Shown: positions 44,337 through 57,167 of the stretch, piece by piece
Numbering within the stretch: the first letter of the stretch is position 1
How the letters are laid out: the number at the start of each line of letters is the position of its first letter
Assembly: GCA_016946835.1 (NCBI GenBank)
Contig: JACVTC010000087.1
Location: forward strand, 1 to 64,000
Length of the DNA: 64,000 bases
DNA from: Neocallimastix lanati (nom. inval.)
Lineage: Eukaryota > Neocallimastigomycota > Neocallimastigomycetes > Neocallimastigales > Neocallimastigaceae
Reading direction: 5' to 3'
Made by a program: the position numbers and the translations under genes
Notes under the pieces: generated by a model
The model's database searches: none
Told to the model about the DNA's origin: nothing
What the model saw: only the letters and a program-made list of their open reading frames with translations

Positions 44337-45506
44337 ATGATTGACGCTGCCAAATTACAGAAAGCATTATTAAATCTCATCGACTATGGAAAAGATGTTG
44401 ATGGATGGATGCATGAATTCGTCAGAGTGATGGAGCTCTACGATGTTGTGGAACCAAGAAGAATTTTTGTTTGGGCCAAAGAAGCAGTCGAAGAAGATAT
44501 GCATGGGGCCTTAAACTCTTTAAAAAGTAAGAATGGAAACGAAGTTAGATATCCCAGCTTCAAAGAAATCCAAGCTGCCGTTGAGGAGTACTTGCACATC
44601 ACACCTAATGATAAATGTGCAGTATTAAAATCATTAAAAATTAATAATAAAGAAACTATAAAAAAATTTAATCATAGATACAAAATATTATATAAAGGCT
44701 TACCAAGAGAATATCAAAAACTAATTTCAATAAAAGACTATACTACTGCTATAAGTACACGGGTCTTTCCTTGTTCAAGAGTTATGACAACCGAATGCGA
44801 AACTTTATCTGAAGCTTTTAAGGTAGCTGAAGTATCCGAAGAAGCTGAAAAAGAAATAATCAGTAATATTGGGCAAGATAATAATAAGAATAGATCTAAT
44901 TTAATGTTCGTGCAAAATTCGGATAGTCCTATAATGAATCACCCATTTTATCAGAATTTTTATGGAGAACCTTCTTATCAACATAATATAAATCAAAGTA
45001 CTAATAGAAATGTTTACAATAATAATTTTCGTCCACCTTTTAGAAGGAACAACCGAAACTTTAGTAATGATTCAAGATTTATGAACCTCAATAATAATTA
45101 TAATACTAACGTCAATCAAAATATGAATAATATCATGGATAACAACAACTATAATTATAATTATTTACCTAATAGAATACAAAATAGTAATAACTCTAAT
45201 TACAATTATAAAAACAATAATATTAGTAACGATAACAATACCAACAATATAGCTACCGCAGTTTCTCAAAATAGTAACGTATATGACAATAATAACGGTA
45301 TTGATGCTAATATACTTACAACTACCATAAATAGAAATCCAGGGGTTATTCCAAATAAGGAATATAATAAAGACTACCAAAATAGGAAAACTACTTGTTT
45401 CCGTTATTTCCAAAATGGGCACAAGGCTTCAAACTGCCCCTATTCGTTCAAACAATTAGCGGAAATGGAAGAAAGGGGAATGATCAACAAATCTTTAAAC
45501 CACTAA
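44337..45506 (+). CDS. gag: Gag of element M
   Basis: 389 residues from ATG, open throughout. Capsid motifs match those of I and N ('M-I-D-A-A-K-L-Q-K-A-L', 'W-A-K-E-A-V-E-E-D', 'D-K-C-A-V-L-K-S-L-K-I', 'Y-K-I-L-Y', 'T-R-V-F-P-C-S'). Residues about 200-345 are an Asn/Tyr/Arg-rich disordered linker. The knuckle region near residue 357 is recognisable but its zinc ligands look imperfect in this copy. The shared tail 'F-K-Q-L-A-E-M-E-E-R-G' follows. Confidence 0.88.
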   Translation: MIDAAKLQKALLNLIDYGKDVDGWMHEFVRVMELYDVVEPRRIFVWAKEAVEEDMHGALNSLKSKNGNEVRYPSFKEIQAAVEEYLHITPNDKCAVLKSLKINNKETIKKFNHRYKILYKGLPREYQKLISIKDYTTAISTRVFPCSRVMTTECETLSEAFKVAEVSEEAEKEIISNIGQDNNKNRSNLMFVQNSDSPIMNHPFYQNFYGEPSYQHNINQSTNRNVYNNNFRPPFRRNNRNFSNDSRFMNLNNNYNTNVNQNMNNIMDNNNYNYNYLPNRIQNSNNSNYNYKNNNISNDNNTNNIATAVSQNSNVYDNNNGIDANILTTTINRNPGVIPNKEYNKDYQNRKTTCFRYFQNGHKASNCPYSFKQLAEMEERGMINKSLNH

Positions 45507-45527
45507 ATGGGAGAAGGATAACTCCCA
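45494..45527 (+). promoter_or_regulatory. -1 frameshift signal, element M
   Basis: TTTAAAC (45494-45500), gag stop at 45504-45506, then TGGGAG (45508-45513)/CTCCCA (45522-45527), a perfect 6-bp stem with loop AAGGATAA, 7 bases after the heptamer. Pol follows in the -1 frame. Confidence 0.8.
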
Positions 45528-46325
45528 GTAAACAAACCAACCACATGGAAGACAATGCTAATAATTATTATCATCATAATAGAAATATTAATAATAATAG
45601 TAACAATATTAATAATAATAGTAACAATATTAATAATAAATATATTAATAATAATAATATGAATAACCATAATAAATCAATATCAAATTATCAACCTTTA
45701 CATATTAATAAACCAATTGAAGTTCTTGCACCAGCTGTCAGAAAACAAAAAGAAAAAAACGTAAGTTCCATTCCTTATAATAAAGAGAAATCCAATGATA
45801 CATTAAAGAATAATCCGACGCCGATTCAAACAGCAGCTATGAGACATAACAACAAATATGATGCTTGTCTTAATGAAGGAAAAAAGGTGCATAACCGAAA
45901 GAATCAAAATATGGAAACTAATACTTTACCTATTGAAAATGTAATTATGATTAAAGATGATATTGAAAATAGTATACAAAATAATGAAATTAATAAAAAT
46001 AAGTCTACAAATACAGTAGATAAGAATACTACTTTAGATAAAAATAATAAAACTACCTCTAATAGTAATCAAACCGAAAAATTGGAGTACTTAGATCCTT
46101 CAATTATAGCCGAGAAGAATATTAGAACGAGTAAAAGAAACAATCATGAAGAAAGAATTAAAGATATTATTGAAAATGCAAAGAAATCTCAACCTTCATT
46201 AAGTAACAACAAAGAATCTAAAGAAAAACATATTAAATTAATAGAACAATTTGATGATTATTTAATACAAGATCTATTAAAAGAAGTTGCATCTACTGAA
46301 GTTATTACTAAATTAGGATACTTAC
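45507..46325 (+). pseudogene. Pol of element M, part before the P insertion
   Basis: Asn-rich and Lys/Glu-rich linker at the N-terminal side of Pol, ending in a segment 'H-I-K-L-I-E-Q-F-D-D-Y' also seen upstream of the protease in I and N. The insertion of element P (target cttac at 46321-46325) separates it from the protease and the rest. Confidence 0.8.
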
Positions 46326-47030
46326 TGTAAAGATGTGATTATCCCAATCACATTTTAAATTAAAAATTTTTCTTGTGTAATTCAAAAATGTAAATTATTC
46401 TATGATTTATAAAATAATAAGCAAAGTAAATAAATCATATTAACTAAATTTTTGAATTATATTCTTTAAGCCACAAGATAAATTTTTAATGTAATAATTT
46501 TTATAATATTTAATTCTGAGAAAATTATTGTTGTAAAATAATTTAAAATGAATTAATTAAAGTTTAAAACAAAATAAATTAATAATTTATTTTGTGAAAA
46601 TTAAGTTTCAAAATTTAATCATGACTCCTTTAACATTGTTTTTAAATCGAAAATAAATAAAGACTTTACTTATAATATTAAAATAATAAATAGATAATAA
46701 ATGTACTTAATTTTAATTATTTAGTATTTAGTTTAATTAATAATTATATTTTTCTAAATTTAGCTATAGTTTATAAATTTATTATTTAATAAAATTCATT
46801 AGGATAGTTTTATATTAAATTATATGTAATTTAAATAAAATAATATATTATCAATGTATTTAGGAAAAGTATAAATAGAAGATACTTTTCACATTTTTTC
46901 TCGATGTAATTGTTATTTTTAAAAAATAACTATTAAATATTAATAAAATATATTTTAATAAAAAATTTTTTATAAAATAAAATTTATTGTATTTTGTTAT
47001 TGTAATCTATTTTAGTGTTTTCTTTTACAA
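46326..47030 (+). repeat. 5' LTR of element P (705 bp)
   Basis: TGTAAAGATGTG...CTTTTACA. TATA box at 46870-46877. Confidence 0.95.
46870..46877 (+). promoter_or_regulatory. TATA box of LTR P
   Basis: TATAAATA about 27-35 bases upstream of the self-priming segment at 46904-46917, consistent with transcription starting just before that segment. Confidence 0.65.
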
Positions 47031-47043
47031 TAACAATTACATT
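47030..47043 (+). promoter_or_regulatory. Self-priming primer site of element P
   Basis: AATAACAATTACAT at the LTR-leader boundary is complementary, 14 of 14, to ATGTAATTGTTATT at 46904-46917 in the LTR. No TGG-type site. This is the geometry known from Tf1. Confidence 0.72.
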
Positions 47044-47490
47044 TTATTTTACAAAATACGTTACAATAACAGAATCCGCAAGCTGAAGATTTTTTTTTTT
47101 GGACTACTGCCGGTCAAGAGTTTTTATTCAGAGCTACCATTTTGGAATCAATAATTGGACTGTAATCGAGGGCCACAATTCAGGGCTTAAATGAGTATTG
47201 TATCTAGTAATACAGACTAAAACAAGTGAAAAAACTCCTTCTAATAACCAGAAAAAATATAATTCTTCAAAATTAATAAGTCATTTATAAAAAATTAGTT
47301 TACTCGACCGTCACCATACATAATTGGATAGAGACCTGGTCGACTTTACTAATATAATTATAAAGTTATTAATTTTGAGAAAACAAAACAAAACAAATCA
47401 AAAAATAAATAAATAAATAATTAAATAATAAATTTTCTTAAATTGGAAGACTTAGAAAGACTCTTTGAAACATTATCCTTGGAAGAGATA
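47044..47490 (+). other. Leader of element P
   Basis: Non-coding, with GC-richer patches (for example gaatccgcaagctgaag near 47072 and ctggtcgac near 47336) and an A/T-rich end. No other feature recognised. A TTG opens the reading frame at 47443 but the first ATG is at 47491. Confidence 0.5.
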
Positions 47491-50400
47491 ATGGAGAATC
47501 ACGAAGAAAACAATGAATTTGGTGTAATTAATAAGCCGCCATCATTTACTGGAAGAAAATGCGACCTTGAGGGATTCCTTACAAGGGCAGAACTAGCAAT
47601 GGAATCCCGACCAAATCAATTTAATAACGATGCAGCAAGAGTAAGATTCCTAATGTCTTACATGCTTGGGAAACCTTTGGAATGGGTCTCTTGCTTGGGT
47701 AGAAATAATAGCCCATTACTTAATTCATACGATGACTTCGTGAAAGAGTTAAAATCAAACTTCGGTGATTATACCAGCGAATCCATTGTTGCCAATAGTA
47801 AGCTGTGTAGTATTTATCAGAAGAAGAATGGGCAGGTATTTGAATATATTTCAGAATTTCAAAGGATCGCTCAATACTCTGATTTTAATGAAAGTGCAAA
47901 AATATATATGTTCATTAGAGGATTAAAACAACCATTAAGAGAGAAACTTGATTTAATCGATCCAAATCCTAGATCTCTTGATAGGTTAACTACTACAGTA
48001 TTAAATATAGAAAGCTTAATTAGAAGAAACGAAAAGGTAGAATTTTTTAGTAATACTGCTGCGCATAACGATCCAATGGACATTGACCTTTACCGTATAA
48101 AAAGAGGTCCCAACGAGAGAAAGTATACTTACCGTCCAATAAAGTATAAAGAAGAAAAGAGAGATTATTCTGAAGAAAAAAAGAAGGGTGTTTGTTTCCT
48201 ATGTAAACAACCCGGGCATCTTAAATTCAATTGTCCAAATAAGATAAAGCCAAAAAACTTAAGGTTAATTATGAAGGGAAAGGATACCGATGATAGTGTT
48301 ATGGGTAACTTTTCAAATATGCGTAGAATAAGAAGACTTACTGAACAAGAAGAACTTTTAATGATGAGGGAAGTTACTTGTGAAGACAAAAATCACCAAA
48401 AAACAAATATTTTAGATTTTTTAATCAAGACTAACGAGATTGAAGAAAGCAAGGTTAAGGTTCTTATTGACTCTGGATCCGACTTAAATTTTATCCATCC
48501 GGAGGTCGTAAAGAAACTTGGTATTAAGACAGAAAGGATCAATAAATCTTTTAGCGTCTCAGGACTTGGATATGGAATCGCTAATGTCACTAAAGAAACT
48601 GAAAAATGTATTCTACGTTATAAGAACCACTTAGAAATTATTCAATTTTATGTTCTCCGAATCCCAGATATAGATGTGATTCTAGGACTACCTTGGATTG
48701 ATAAGCACAGTCCAAGTAATTACCATGATGCTATGAAAATCGCTTTTAGTTCTGGTTTTTGTGCTCGCCATTGTAATAATGGAAAAAGAAGAAGAAGCAA
48801 AAGAAAAAGGACTACCAAGAGGAATAAGCTGGCTTTCCTTGAACAAGAACTTAAAGTAACTGATGAAGAGAAAAAGGAAGAGCCATCCTGTTCAAGATCC
48901 ACTATAAAATACTATTCTGACTCCGAATCCGAACCCGAACCATATTTCAAAGGACGAGTTGTTCGAACTATAAATCATGAATCCGATAGCGATTATGATT
49001 TAGATGATAATTTTATGTACGATAGTATTAGTGAAAGTGAATTAGAAAAAAGTTTAGAATGTGAAAATGATAGTGATAGTATAGTTAAAAATGACTCATG
49101 TAATAATATTAATTCATGTAATAATATTAATGTTTCATGTAAAAAATTTAAATCTTGTAACGAAAATGAAAATTTAAATAAAAATCAAAATTCGGTCACC
49201 GTACCAATCATCTATTTAGATTATAAAGAAGTGTTTAATGAAAAAAATTGTAGTGTGTTACCTCCACATAGAGTATATGATTGTGAGATAAATTTAAAAG
49301 ATAATTCAATTTTATTTTATGGTCCTTTGTATCCTTTAACGGAATTAGAGCGTGAAGAATTAAAGAAACAATTAAAGGAATTATTAGATAAAGGATTCAT
49401 TAGAAAGTCCACTTCTCCTGCTGGTGCTCCAGTTCTATTTGTTAGGAAAAAAGATGGTACATTACGTTTAGTTATTGATTATAGAAAGTTAAATGAAATG
49501 ACGATACGTAATTCATATCCTTTACCTTTAATTAGTGAACTACTTGATAGAGTTAAAGGTGCTAAAATATTTACGAAACTAGATTTAAAATCTGCATATA
49601 ATCTAGTCCGTATTAAAGAAGGCGATGAATATAAAACTGCCTTTAGAACCAGATATGGGCATTTTGAATTCTTAGTTATGCCTTTCGGACTAAAGAATGC
49701 ACCTGCTACTTTTCAGCACTTAATCAATGATGTTCTCAGTGATTATTTAGATGATTTTGTCATTTCTTATATTGATGATATTCTTATCTTTTCCAATAAT
49801 ATCAAAGAGCATCACATACATGTTAAAAAGGTATTAAAAAGATTACTTGAAAATAATTTAGTTGTGAAATTGGAAAAATGTGAATTTGATAAACCGGAAA
49901 CCACTTTCCTTGGATATGTAATTTCGAAAGATGGATTAAAAATGGATAATGAAAAAGTTAAAGCAATTTTAGAATGGCCTTCTCCAACAAACGTTAAGGA
50001 AGTTCAATCGTTCATCGGTCTTTGTAATTATTATCGTCTTTTCATAAAAGATTTTGCTAAAATCTCAAATCCTATTCACAAACTCACTAGAAAAAATGTT
50101 GAATTTGTTTGGGGTAAGATCAACAAGACGCTTTCGATAAGTTAAAGCATTTATTTACTTCTGCTCCTATCTTAAGAAATCCTGACAGCGATAAACCTTT
50201 TATAGTTGAAACTGATGCTAGTAACTTTGCTGTTGGAGCTGTATTATCTCAAGAATTTGAAGGTAAATTACATCCTGTTGCATTTCTCTCGAAAAGTTTA
50301 ACTAAATGTCAGAGGAATTACCAAATTTATGATAAAGAATTGTTAGCAATCAAATTAGCACTTGAGGAATGGCGACATTACTTAGAAGGTGCTCGACATC

Positions 50401-51836
50401 AATTTATCGTTTATACTGATCATAAAAATCTTACTTTCCCTAGAAAACCAGAAATGCTCTCTCAACGACAAATTCGTTGGTACGAATTTTTATCTAGATT
50501 TGATTTTAAGCTTATTTATCGTGCTGGAAAGAAGTCTGGCAAACCTGATTTACTCTCAAGAAGAAGTGATCATTTATTCGCCAATTTACGAACTGTGTCA
50601 AAATGTTGTTTAACAATTAGTAAAAAATCTAGTGATTCTCTCATTAATTCTATATTGTCTTCATTAAATTCGGATGAATTATTTTGTAAAATTAAAACTT
50701 ATTTAAGCAACAATTCCTCATCTTCGCCTCCTATAAATAATATAAATAAAGTAAAAATTGATGAGGAAGGATTTCTACTTTTTGATAATTTGATTTATGT
50801 TCCTGAATCATTAAGAACAAGGATTCTTGAACTCCATCATGATTCAGTTTCTGCTGGACACTTTGGTATTAAAAAGACGTCCGAACTTATTTCCCGTAAT
50901 TTTTGGTGGCCAAAATTATTCAATGATGTTTCAAGGTTTGTTAGGTCTTGTGAGATTTGTTGTAAAAACAAGGTCCCACGTCATAAACCTTACGGTCTTC
51001 TTTCACCTCTTTCTACACCGAATAAACCGTGGTGTGAATTGTCTATGGATTTTATTGTTGATCTGCCTAAGTCTAAAGATCTTAGTTGTATTATGGTTGT
51101 TGTAGATCGTTTAACTAAAATGGTACATTTTATTCCCTTTCGCTGTCTTCCTACTGCTGCCATTGCCGCTGATGCTTTTCTTTCAACTATTTTTCGTTTG
51201 CATGGCTTACCGGAATCTATTATTTCTGATAGAGGTTCTCAGTTTACTTTGGAACAGACTATGTAGCCTTTATGACATTGAACATTCTCTTTCTACTGCT
51301 AATTATCCTCAAACAGATGGTCAAACGGAGAGGGTGAACGCGATATTGGAACAATATCTCCGTTGCTTCATCAATGAAAGACAAAACAATTGGGCTGATC
51401 TTTTACCATTTGCTGAGTTCTCATATAATAACTCTATACAGCAATCAATTAATCAAACACCATTTTTTGCAAATTATGGATTTAATCCTAAAGCTCATCC
51501 AGAAATTCCATCTAACAAAAGACCTAGTAGGGCGGAAAAACGTGTAATTGAGATTAATGAAAATATAAATTTTTTAAAAGAGAATTTACATAGAGCAAAA
51601 GAAACTTATAAGAAATATGCTGATCAAAAAATAAGAAAAAGAAACTTTCTAATCAAATGGCTGGTCCCTTCAAAATTAGTAAGAAAATAAGTGATTTAGC
51701 TTACGAACTTAATCTTCCAAAGGGAATGCGTTGCCATCCAGTTTTTCATGTTTCATTACTCGAACCTTACTATGAAAACGAATTTAAAAATAGGAGAAAT
51801 TGCAAAAGAAAAAATATACATTTAACAACTGATTAT
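47491..51836 (+). pseudogene. pol: Gag-Pol region of element P (broken, about three breaks)
   Basis: Gag capsid ('F-T-G-R-K-C-D-L-E-G-F-L', 'M-L-G-K-P-L-E-W-V', 'F-I-R-G-L-K-Q-P-L-R') is followed in the same frame by a CCHC knuckle 'C-F-L-C-K-Q-P-G-H-L-K-F-N-C' near 48190, protease 'V-L-I-D-S-G-S-D-L' near 48465, a Ser/Asp/Glu-rich spacer, RT with 'P-P-H-R-V-Y-D' and 'Y-I-D-D-I-L-I-F' near 49770, RNase H 'E-T-D-A-S-N-F-A-V-G' near 50210, and integrase with zinc domain ('H-H-D-S', 'C-E-I-C' near 50835-50960) and core motifs 'S-M-D-F-I-V-D', 'I-S-D-R-G-S-Q-F', 'D-G-Q-T-E-R'. Gag and Pol share one frame, unlike the frameshifting clade around it. Confidence 0.88.
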
Positions 51837-52103
51837 GAAGAAAGAATTCCGGAAAGAATTAACGACATGAAGAGACGTAATGGAAAAAACTTTTACCTTG
51901 TTTCTTGGAAAGGTCGTAATATTGTCGAAAACAGTTGGATTGAAGAAAGTCAAATCCCTGATCCACAGTTAATTCAAGAATATCAAAAAAGATGCAGAAA
52001 AGGAAAACAACCAACTGATACTGAGGAATCTGTTGAACCGGAATATTATGTCAGGCATAAGTATCAACCTTTTACGATAGATATACCTTCGAGAAAACTT
52101 TGA
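51837..52103 (+). pseudogene. Chromodomain at the end of P integrase
   Basis: Behind 'H-P-V-F-H-V-S-L-L-E-P-Y' comes a segment with the chromodomain pattern: 'E-R-I-P-E-R-I-N-D', 'F-Y-L-V-S-W-K-G-R', 'E-N-S-W-I-E'. In chromoviruses this module reads histone methylation and directs integration to heterochromatin. It is part of the broken Gag-Pol of P. Confidence 0.75.
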
Positions 52104-52134
52104 TCTCGCAGGAGCTCGATTTAAGGAGGGAGAT

Positions 52135-52837
52135 TGTAAAGATGTGATTATCCCAATCACATTTTAAATTAAAAATTTTTCTTGTGTAATTCAAAAATGT
52201 ATATTATTCTTTGATTTATAAAATAATAAACAAAGTAAATAAATCATATGAACTAAATTTTTGAATTATATTCTTTAAGCCACAAGATAAATTTTTAATG
52301 TAATAATTTTTATAATATTTAATTCTGAGAAAATTATTGTTGTAAAATAATTTAAAATGAATTAATTAAAGTTTAAAACAAAATAAATTAATAATTTATT
52401 TTGTGAAAATTAAGTTTCAAAATTTAATCATGACTCCTTTAACATTGTTTTTAAATCGAAAATAAATAAAGACTTTACTTATAATATTAAAATAATAAAT
52501 AGATAATAAATGTACTTAATTTTAATTATTTAGTATTTAGTTTAATTAATAATTATATTTTTCTAAATTTAGCTATAGTTTATAAATTTATTATTTAATA
52601 AAATTCATTAGGATAGTTTTATATTAAATTATATGTAATTTAAATAAAATAATATATTATCAATGTATTTAGGAAAAGTATAAATAGAAGATACTTTTCA
52701 CATTTTTTCTCGATGTAATTGTTATTTAACAAATAACTATTAAATATTAATAAAATATATTTTAATAAAAAATTTTTTAATAAAATAAAATTTATTGTAT
52801 TTTGTTATTGTAATCTATTTTAGTGTTTTCTTTTACA
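52135..52837 (+). repeat. 3' LTR of element P (703 bp)
   Basis: Preceded by the purine tract aaggagggaga (about 52122-52132). Nearly identical to the 5' LTR. Confidence 0.95.
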
Positions 52838-52842
52838 CTTAC

Positions 52843-55800
52843 TTGATCTATTCCCAAAATTCAGAACAGCATTTAGTAAAGCTTTGAAGCTTACTCCTAA
52901 AAGTAATGCTATTAATAATGTGATGACAATAGTTAATAAATTTAAAATAATTAAAGTAAAAGGAAAAGTTGAAAATACCAATTGTGAGATATTTTTAGAT
53001 ACTTGCGCTAGTGTTAATGCTATTACAAGATCTGCTTTAGAAAAATATAATATAAACAAACCTGCCATAGGAAGAATCTCAGAAACTATTTTTCAAGCTT
53101 GTTCAAACTCGACGATTGAATCCGAAATATATGAGCTAGAAATAACTATAGGAGACAAGACTTTCCAAGATTATTTTAGAGTAATTGAAAAAGATGACCT
53201 TTTCGACATTCTAATTGGAGTTGATTCATTAAAGAAAAATAGGTTTGATATTAACCTAGTTAATGACTCATTATATTATATTAATGAAGATAATACTTAC
53301 AAGAAATTAGCTGACCTTTACTACGATATTAATCTGAAAAATCCAATTGACTCAGGAGAAGAAATTAATAAAGAAAACACAAATGCATCTACGCCCTTAC
53401 TACTTACTATAGTTATTCAGAATAAGGATAAACAATTAGAACAAACTATTAATGTTAAAGAAAATCTAATAAATGATATTATTAATGCCGCACCTAGTGA
53501 ACATAAGAACTCTATAAAAGAGCTATTCGAAATTTTTAAAGACATATTAGCTGTGAAGACTGATGACCTTGGAACTTCTAAATTATTACCACATAGAATT
53601 AATTTAATTCCAAATGCTAAACCAATAAAACTGAAAGCATATAAACTTTCTAAGGCTCAATCTATGGCTCTCAAGGAAATACTTACATTTTTAATCAATA
53701 ATCGGTTGATTGAACCGTCTTTCTCTGCCTGGTCCTTTCATGTACCTAAAAAGAATAATAAAGATTGGAGAATGTGCGTTGATTACCGTAAATTAAACAA
53801 TATAACAATTAAAGATTCATATTCATTACCTTTAATCGATGAAATTCTTTTGCAAATCGGAAATAATTCACAAATCCTGTCTACCATTGACCTTTTTTCA
53901 GGATACCACCAAATTCCAATGGCTCCCGAAGATAAAGAAAAGACTGCATTTACCACAATGTATGGCAATTACAACTTCGGAGTAATGCCATTTGGTTTAT
54001 GTAACGCCCCAGCAACCTTTCAGAGAGAAATGAACAAAATATTTTTTGAATTAATCGGTGAATGTGTATTTATTTATATTGATGATATAGTTATATTTTC
54101 TAAAGATATAAATGAACATATTTTACACTTACGTCGTGTTTTTAAGATACTAAAAGACAATGGATTAAAAATTAATTTGGAAAAATGTTCATTCTTTAAA
54201 AAAGAAGTTTCACTACTTGGTCACAAGCTCTCGACAGATGGTATTTCTCCTATTCCTGAAAAATAAAAACAATTGTTAATTGGTTACCACCTAAAAATAC
54301 TACACAACTTAAATCTTTTCTTGGTGCTATAGGATATTATCGCAAATTTATTAAAAATTTACTCAAATAGCAAAACCATTATTTTACCTTTTAAAGAAGA
54401 ACTCGATATTTAACTTTTCCGAAGAGTGTATTAAAGCATTTGAAGAATTAAAAAATAAATTAATACAATCACCTATATTAACTCCCCCAGATTTTTCTAA
54501 ACCATTTATTATACGTACCGATGCTTCTAGAGATGGACTAGGAGGTGTTCTTCTACAACGAGATAAAAATAATCTTGAGGTTCCTATTTTTTATGAAAGT
54601 AGATCATTAAGTAAATCGGAAGAAAATTATAGTATTACTGACCTGGAAGGTAAAGCTGTCTTCCATTGTGTTCAGAAATTTAAACAATTTATCACTGGTA
54701 ATTCTTTTATAACTATAGTTTATACTGACCATAAACCGCTTGTTGGTATATTTAATAATCGTGAACCTACCAATAGTAGACATCTCAAATGGGTTACGGA
54801 ATTATCCATCTTGAATGTTAAAGTCGAATATCAAGAGGGGAGGAAGAATGTCATAGCTGATGCCCTGTCTAGATTGGAAACTTCTGATAAACTTAAAGAA
54901 ACAAAAAATATTATATATAACAATAATAATGAAGTTGATAATAGTGATAATGGTATAAGTGATAATAATAATAATAGTAATAGTATTAATAAATTTATAG
55001 AAGACTATATCAAAAAAAGAATAATAATTATTGATGGCAAAGAATATTATAAACAAGGCAATAAATTAAGGTACATAGTGAAAAGCATAGAAGAAAAATT
55101 AACATTAATTGATCAAGCTCATCAAATTGGCCATGAAGGAGTATATAAAACATACAACAGACTAAAAAGAGATTATTATTGGAAAAATATGAAAAAGGAT
55201 ATTAATAATTATATTCGATGTTGTTACAAATGCCAAACATGTAAGCCACAAACATTAAATCAATTTCCAGAAGATAATGCCACTCCTCCAGGATACCCTT
55301 TCTCAAGAGTTGGACTCGATTTAATTGGACCCCTACCAGAAACTCCAAGAGGTAATAGATTTATAATTGTTCTAGTTGACTATTTAACCAAATGGGTAGA
55401 GGCTGAACCATTAGTAACATCGGAAGCAGATGACGTGATAAACTTTTTAAAGAAAGTATTCTCAAGACATGGTATCCCTGAGATACTGGTAACAGACAAT
55501 GGTCCACAGTTCACCACAGATAAAACAAAAGCATTCTTAGATCTACACGATGTTTATGTTCACTATATTTCAACTTACCATCCAGCCTCGAATGGAGAAG
55601 TTGAAAACAGAAACAAAGAAATTGGGAAGTATCTATGAATCCTGGGAAAAAAAGATAAGTATTAGGATGAGACTTTATATAGTGCTTTATGGGCACTACG
55701 TACTTGTAAAAGTGAAGTTACAAAACACAGTAGCTTCGAATTATTGTATGGAAGGAGGGATATACAACCTTTCGAATTATCCATTAATATTGAAAAGAAA

Positions 55801-56151
55801 AATGAATGGGAAAGTGATGAAGAGTACTGGCTCAGAAAATTTTTGATACATGATAAGTGGATAAAGGAAGCCATAAGAAATATTGAAACCGCAAACAAAC
55901 TTTGGTCCGATAGAAGGAAACAAATCAAAAGAATGAGAAGTGACTATAAACCAGGGGACTTAGTATTAGTGAAAGTATTTAATCGAAGGAAGCTAGACCC
56001 ATTCTTCACAGGACCATTACAAATTGTTAAAAGAGAATCAAACACAGTGACAGTATGCGACCCAACGACTGGTGAACTAGCAGAACGTAATATCCACCTG
56101 AAGAATATTATTCCATACTTTACGGAACTGAACCTCACAAATGAAGACTAA
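52843..56151 (+). pseudogene. pol: Pol of element M, part after the P insertion (broken)
   Basis: Protease with 'F-L-D-T-C-A-S' near 52995, RT with 'Y-I-D-D-I-V-I-F' near 54075, RNase H 'R-T-D-A-S-R-D-G-L-G-G' near 54515, integrase zinc domain 'H-Q-I-G-H-E-G' to 'C-Y-K-C' (55120-55235), core 'G-L-D-L-I-G-P-L', 'V-T-D-N-G-P-Q-F', 'N-G-E-V-E-N-R', and the C-terminal 'F-F-T-G-P-L' motif. Most similar to element I. About three breaks besides the insertion of P. Confidence 0.87.
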
Positions 56152-56883
56152 GATACTTATCAGATAATATAAATATATTTACAATAATTATTAAATAATT
56201 AAAACAATATTTATAGCAAGTTTTTTTAATAAGTAGATAATCAAAGAATATAAATTTAAAAAAAAAAAAAAAAAAAAAAATAATAATAATATTTACATAT
56301 GAATTTTTTTTATTTATTAATATTTATTATCAATTATAAATTAAAAAATAATATATATAAAATAAATATGGTTTTTATCAAAAAAAAAATATATATATAT
56401 ATATATATTTTAATACAACCTATAACTTCCTGACAATAACACGCTTTAAAAAAAAATTATAGAGATAGATAAATATTACAATTATATAATCTTCAGAATA
56501 TAGATAACGACAAAAAAAAATACGCGTTTGAATTTCAACTTACAAAAATAAACATTTAGCTATTGTTGAAAAGTTTAATAAATTAATTCACATTTCTAAT
56601 CCAGTAATTTCTTTTATTAGATATAAATAATAAAATATAATAAAAATATAATAAAAATATAATAATAGATTATAATAGTAAAATATAATAGTAAAATAGA
56701 ATAGTAAAATAGAATAGTAAAATAGAATAGTAAAATAGAATAGTAAAATAGAATAGTAAAATAGAATAGTAAAATATACAAAGATATATAGATAGAATAT
56801 ATATAAATTAAATTAGTAAACAAGTATATAGTTTTATAAAATTTTATAAACAATATAACATAATTTTACAATTACCTAAAAAA

Positions 56884-56917
<34 letters not shown>

Positions 56918-57128
56918 TATGCATATACAATATAGTATAAATTACATATATGTAATGTATACATGTACATTATTGTATGAAATTGTATATATATAATAAA
57001 AAAAAAAAAAATTTATATAGTTATATAGTTCAAGTATAAAAAAAAAAAAAAAAAAAAAAATTTAAAGAATATAATAACATTTTTTTTAATTTTTATAAAC
57101 ATTTTTATTCATTATATCCATAAATCAC
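56152..57128 (+). other. Non-coding 3' part of element M
   Basis: About 1 kb between pol and the polypurine tract. Contains A tracts (about 56259-56280, 56878-56900, 57040-57060), at repeats, and a run of aatagtaaaatag units at 56670-56775. No gene recognised. Elements A, F and N have almost nothing in this position. Confidence 0.7.
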
Positions 57129-57167
57129 GACTTCAAGGGACGAAGTCTAGACAAAGTGGGGGCGTCT
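57129..57167 (+). promoter_or_regulatory. Hairpin and polypurine tract of element M
   Basis: GACTTC (57129-57134)/GAAGTC (57142-57147), then aaagtgggggcg, then the 3' LTR. Same module as A and N. Confidence 0.72.

Larger units (their letters stand above)
46326..52837 (+). mobile_element. Element P, chromovirus (Ty3/gypsy with chromodomain)
   Basis: LTRs of 705 and 703 bp, about 1 percent different, and a perfect 5-bp duplication cttac (46321-46325, 52838-52842). Order: LTR, self-priming site, leader, gag, protease with D-S-G-S, RT, RNase H, integrase, chromodomain, LTR. Young insertion inside the pol region of M; its coding region has about three breaks. Unrelated to the DTC clade that surrounds it, closer to element B in RT. 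Confidence 0.95.
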
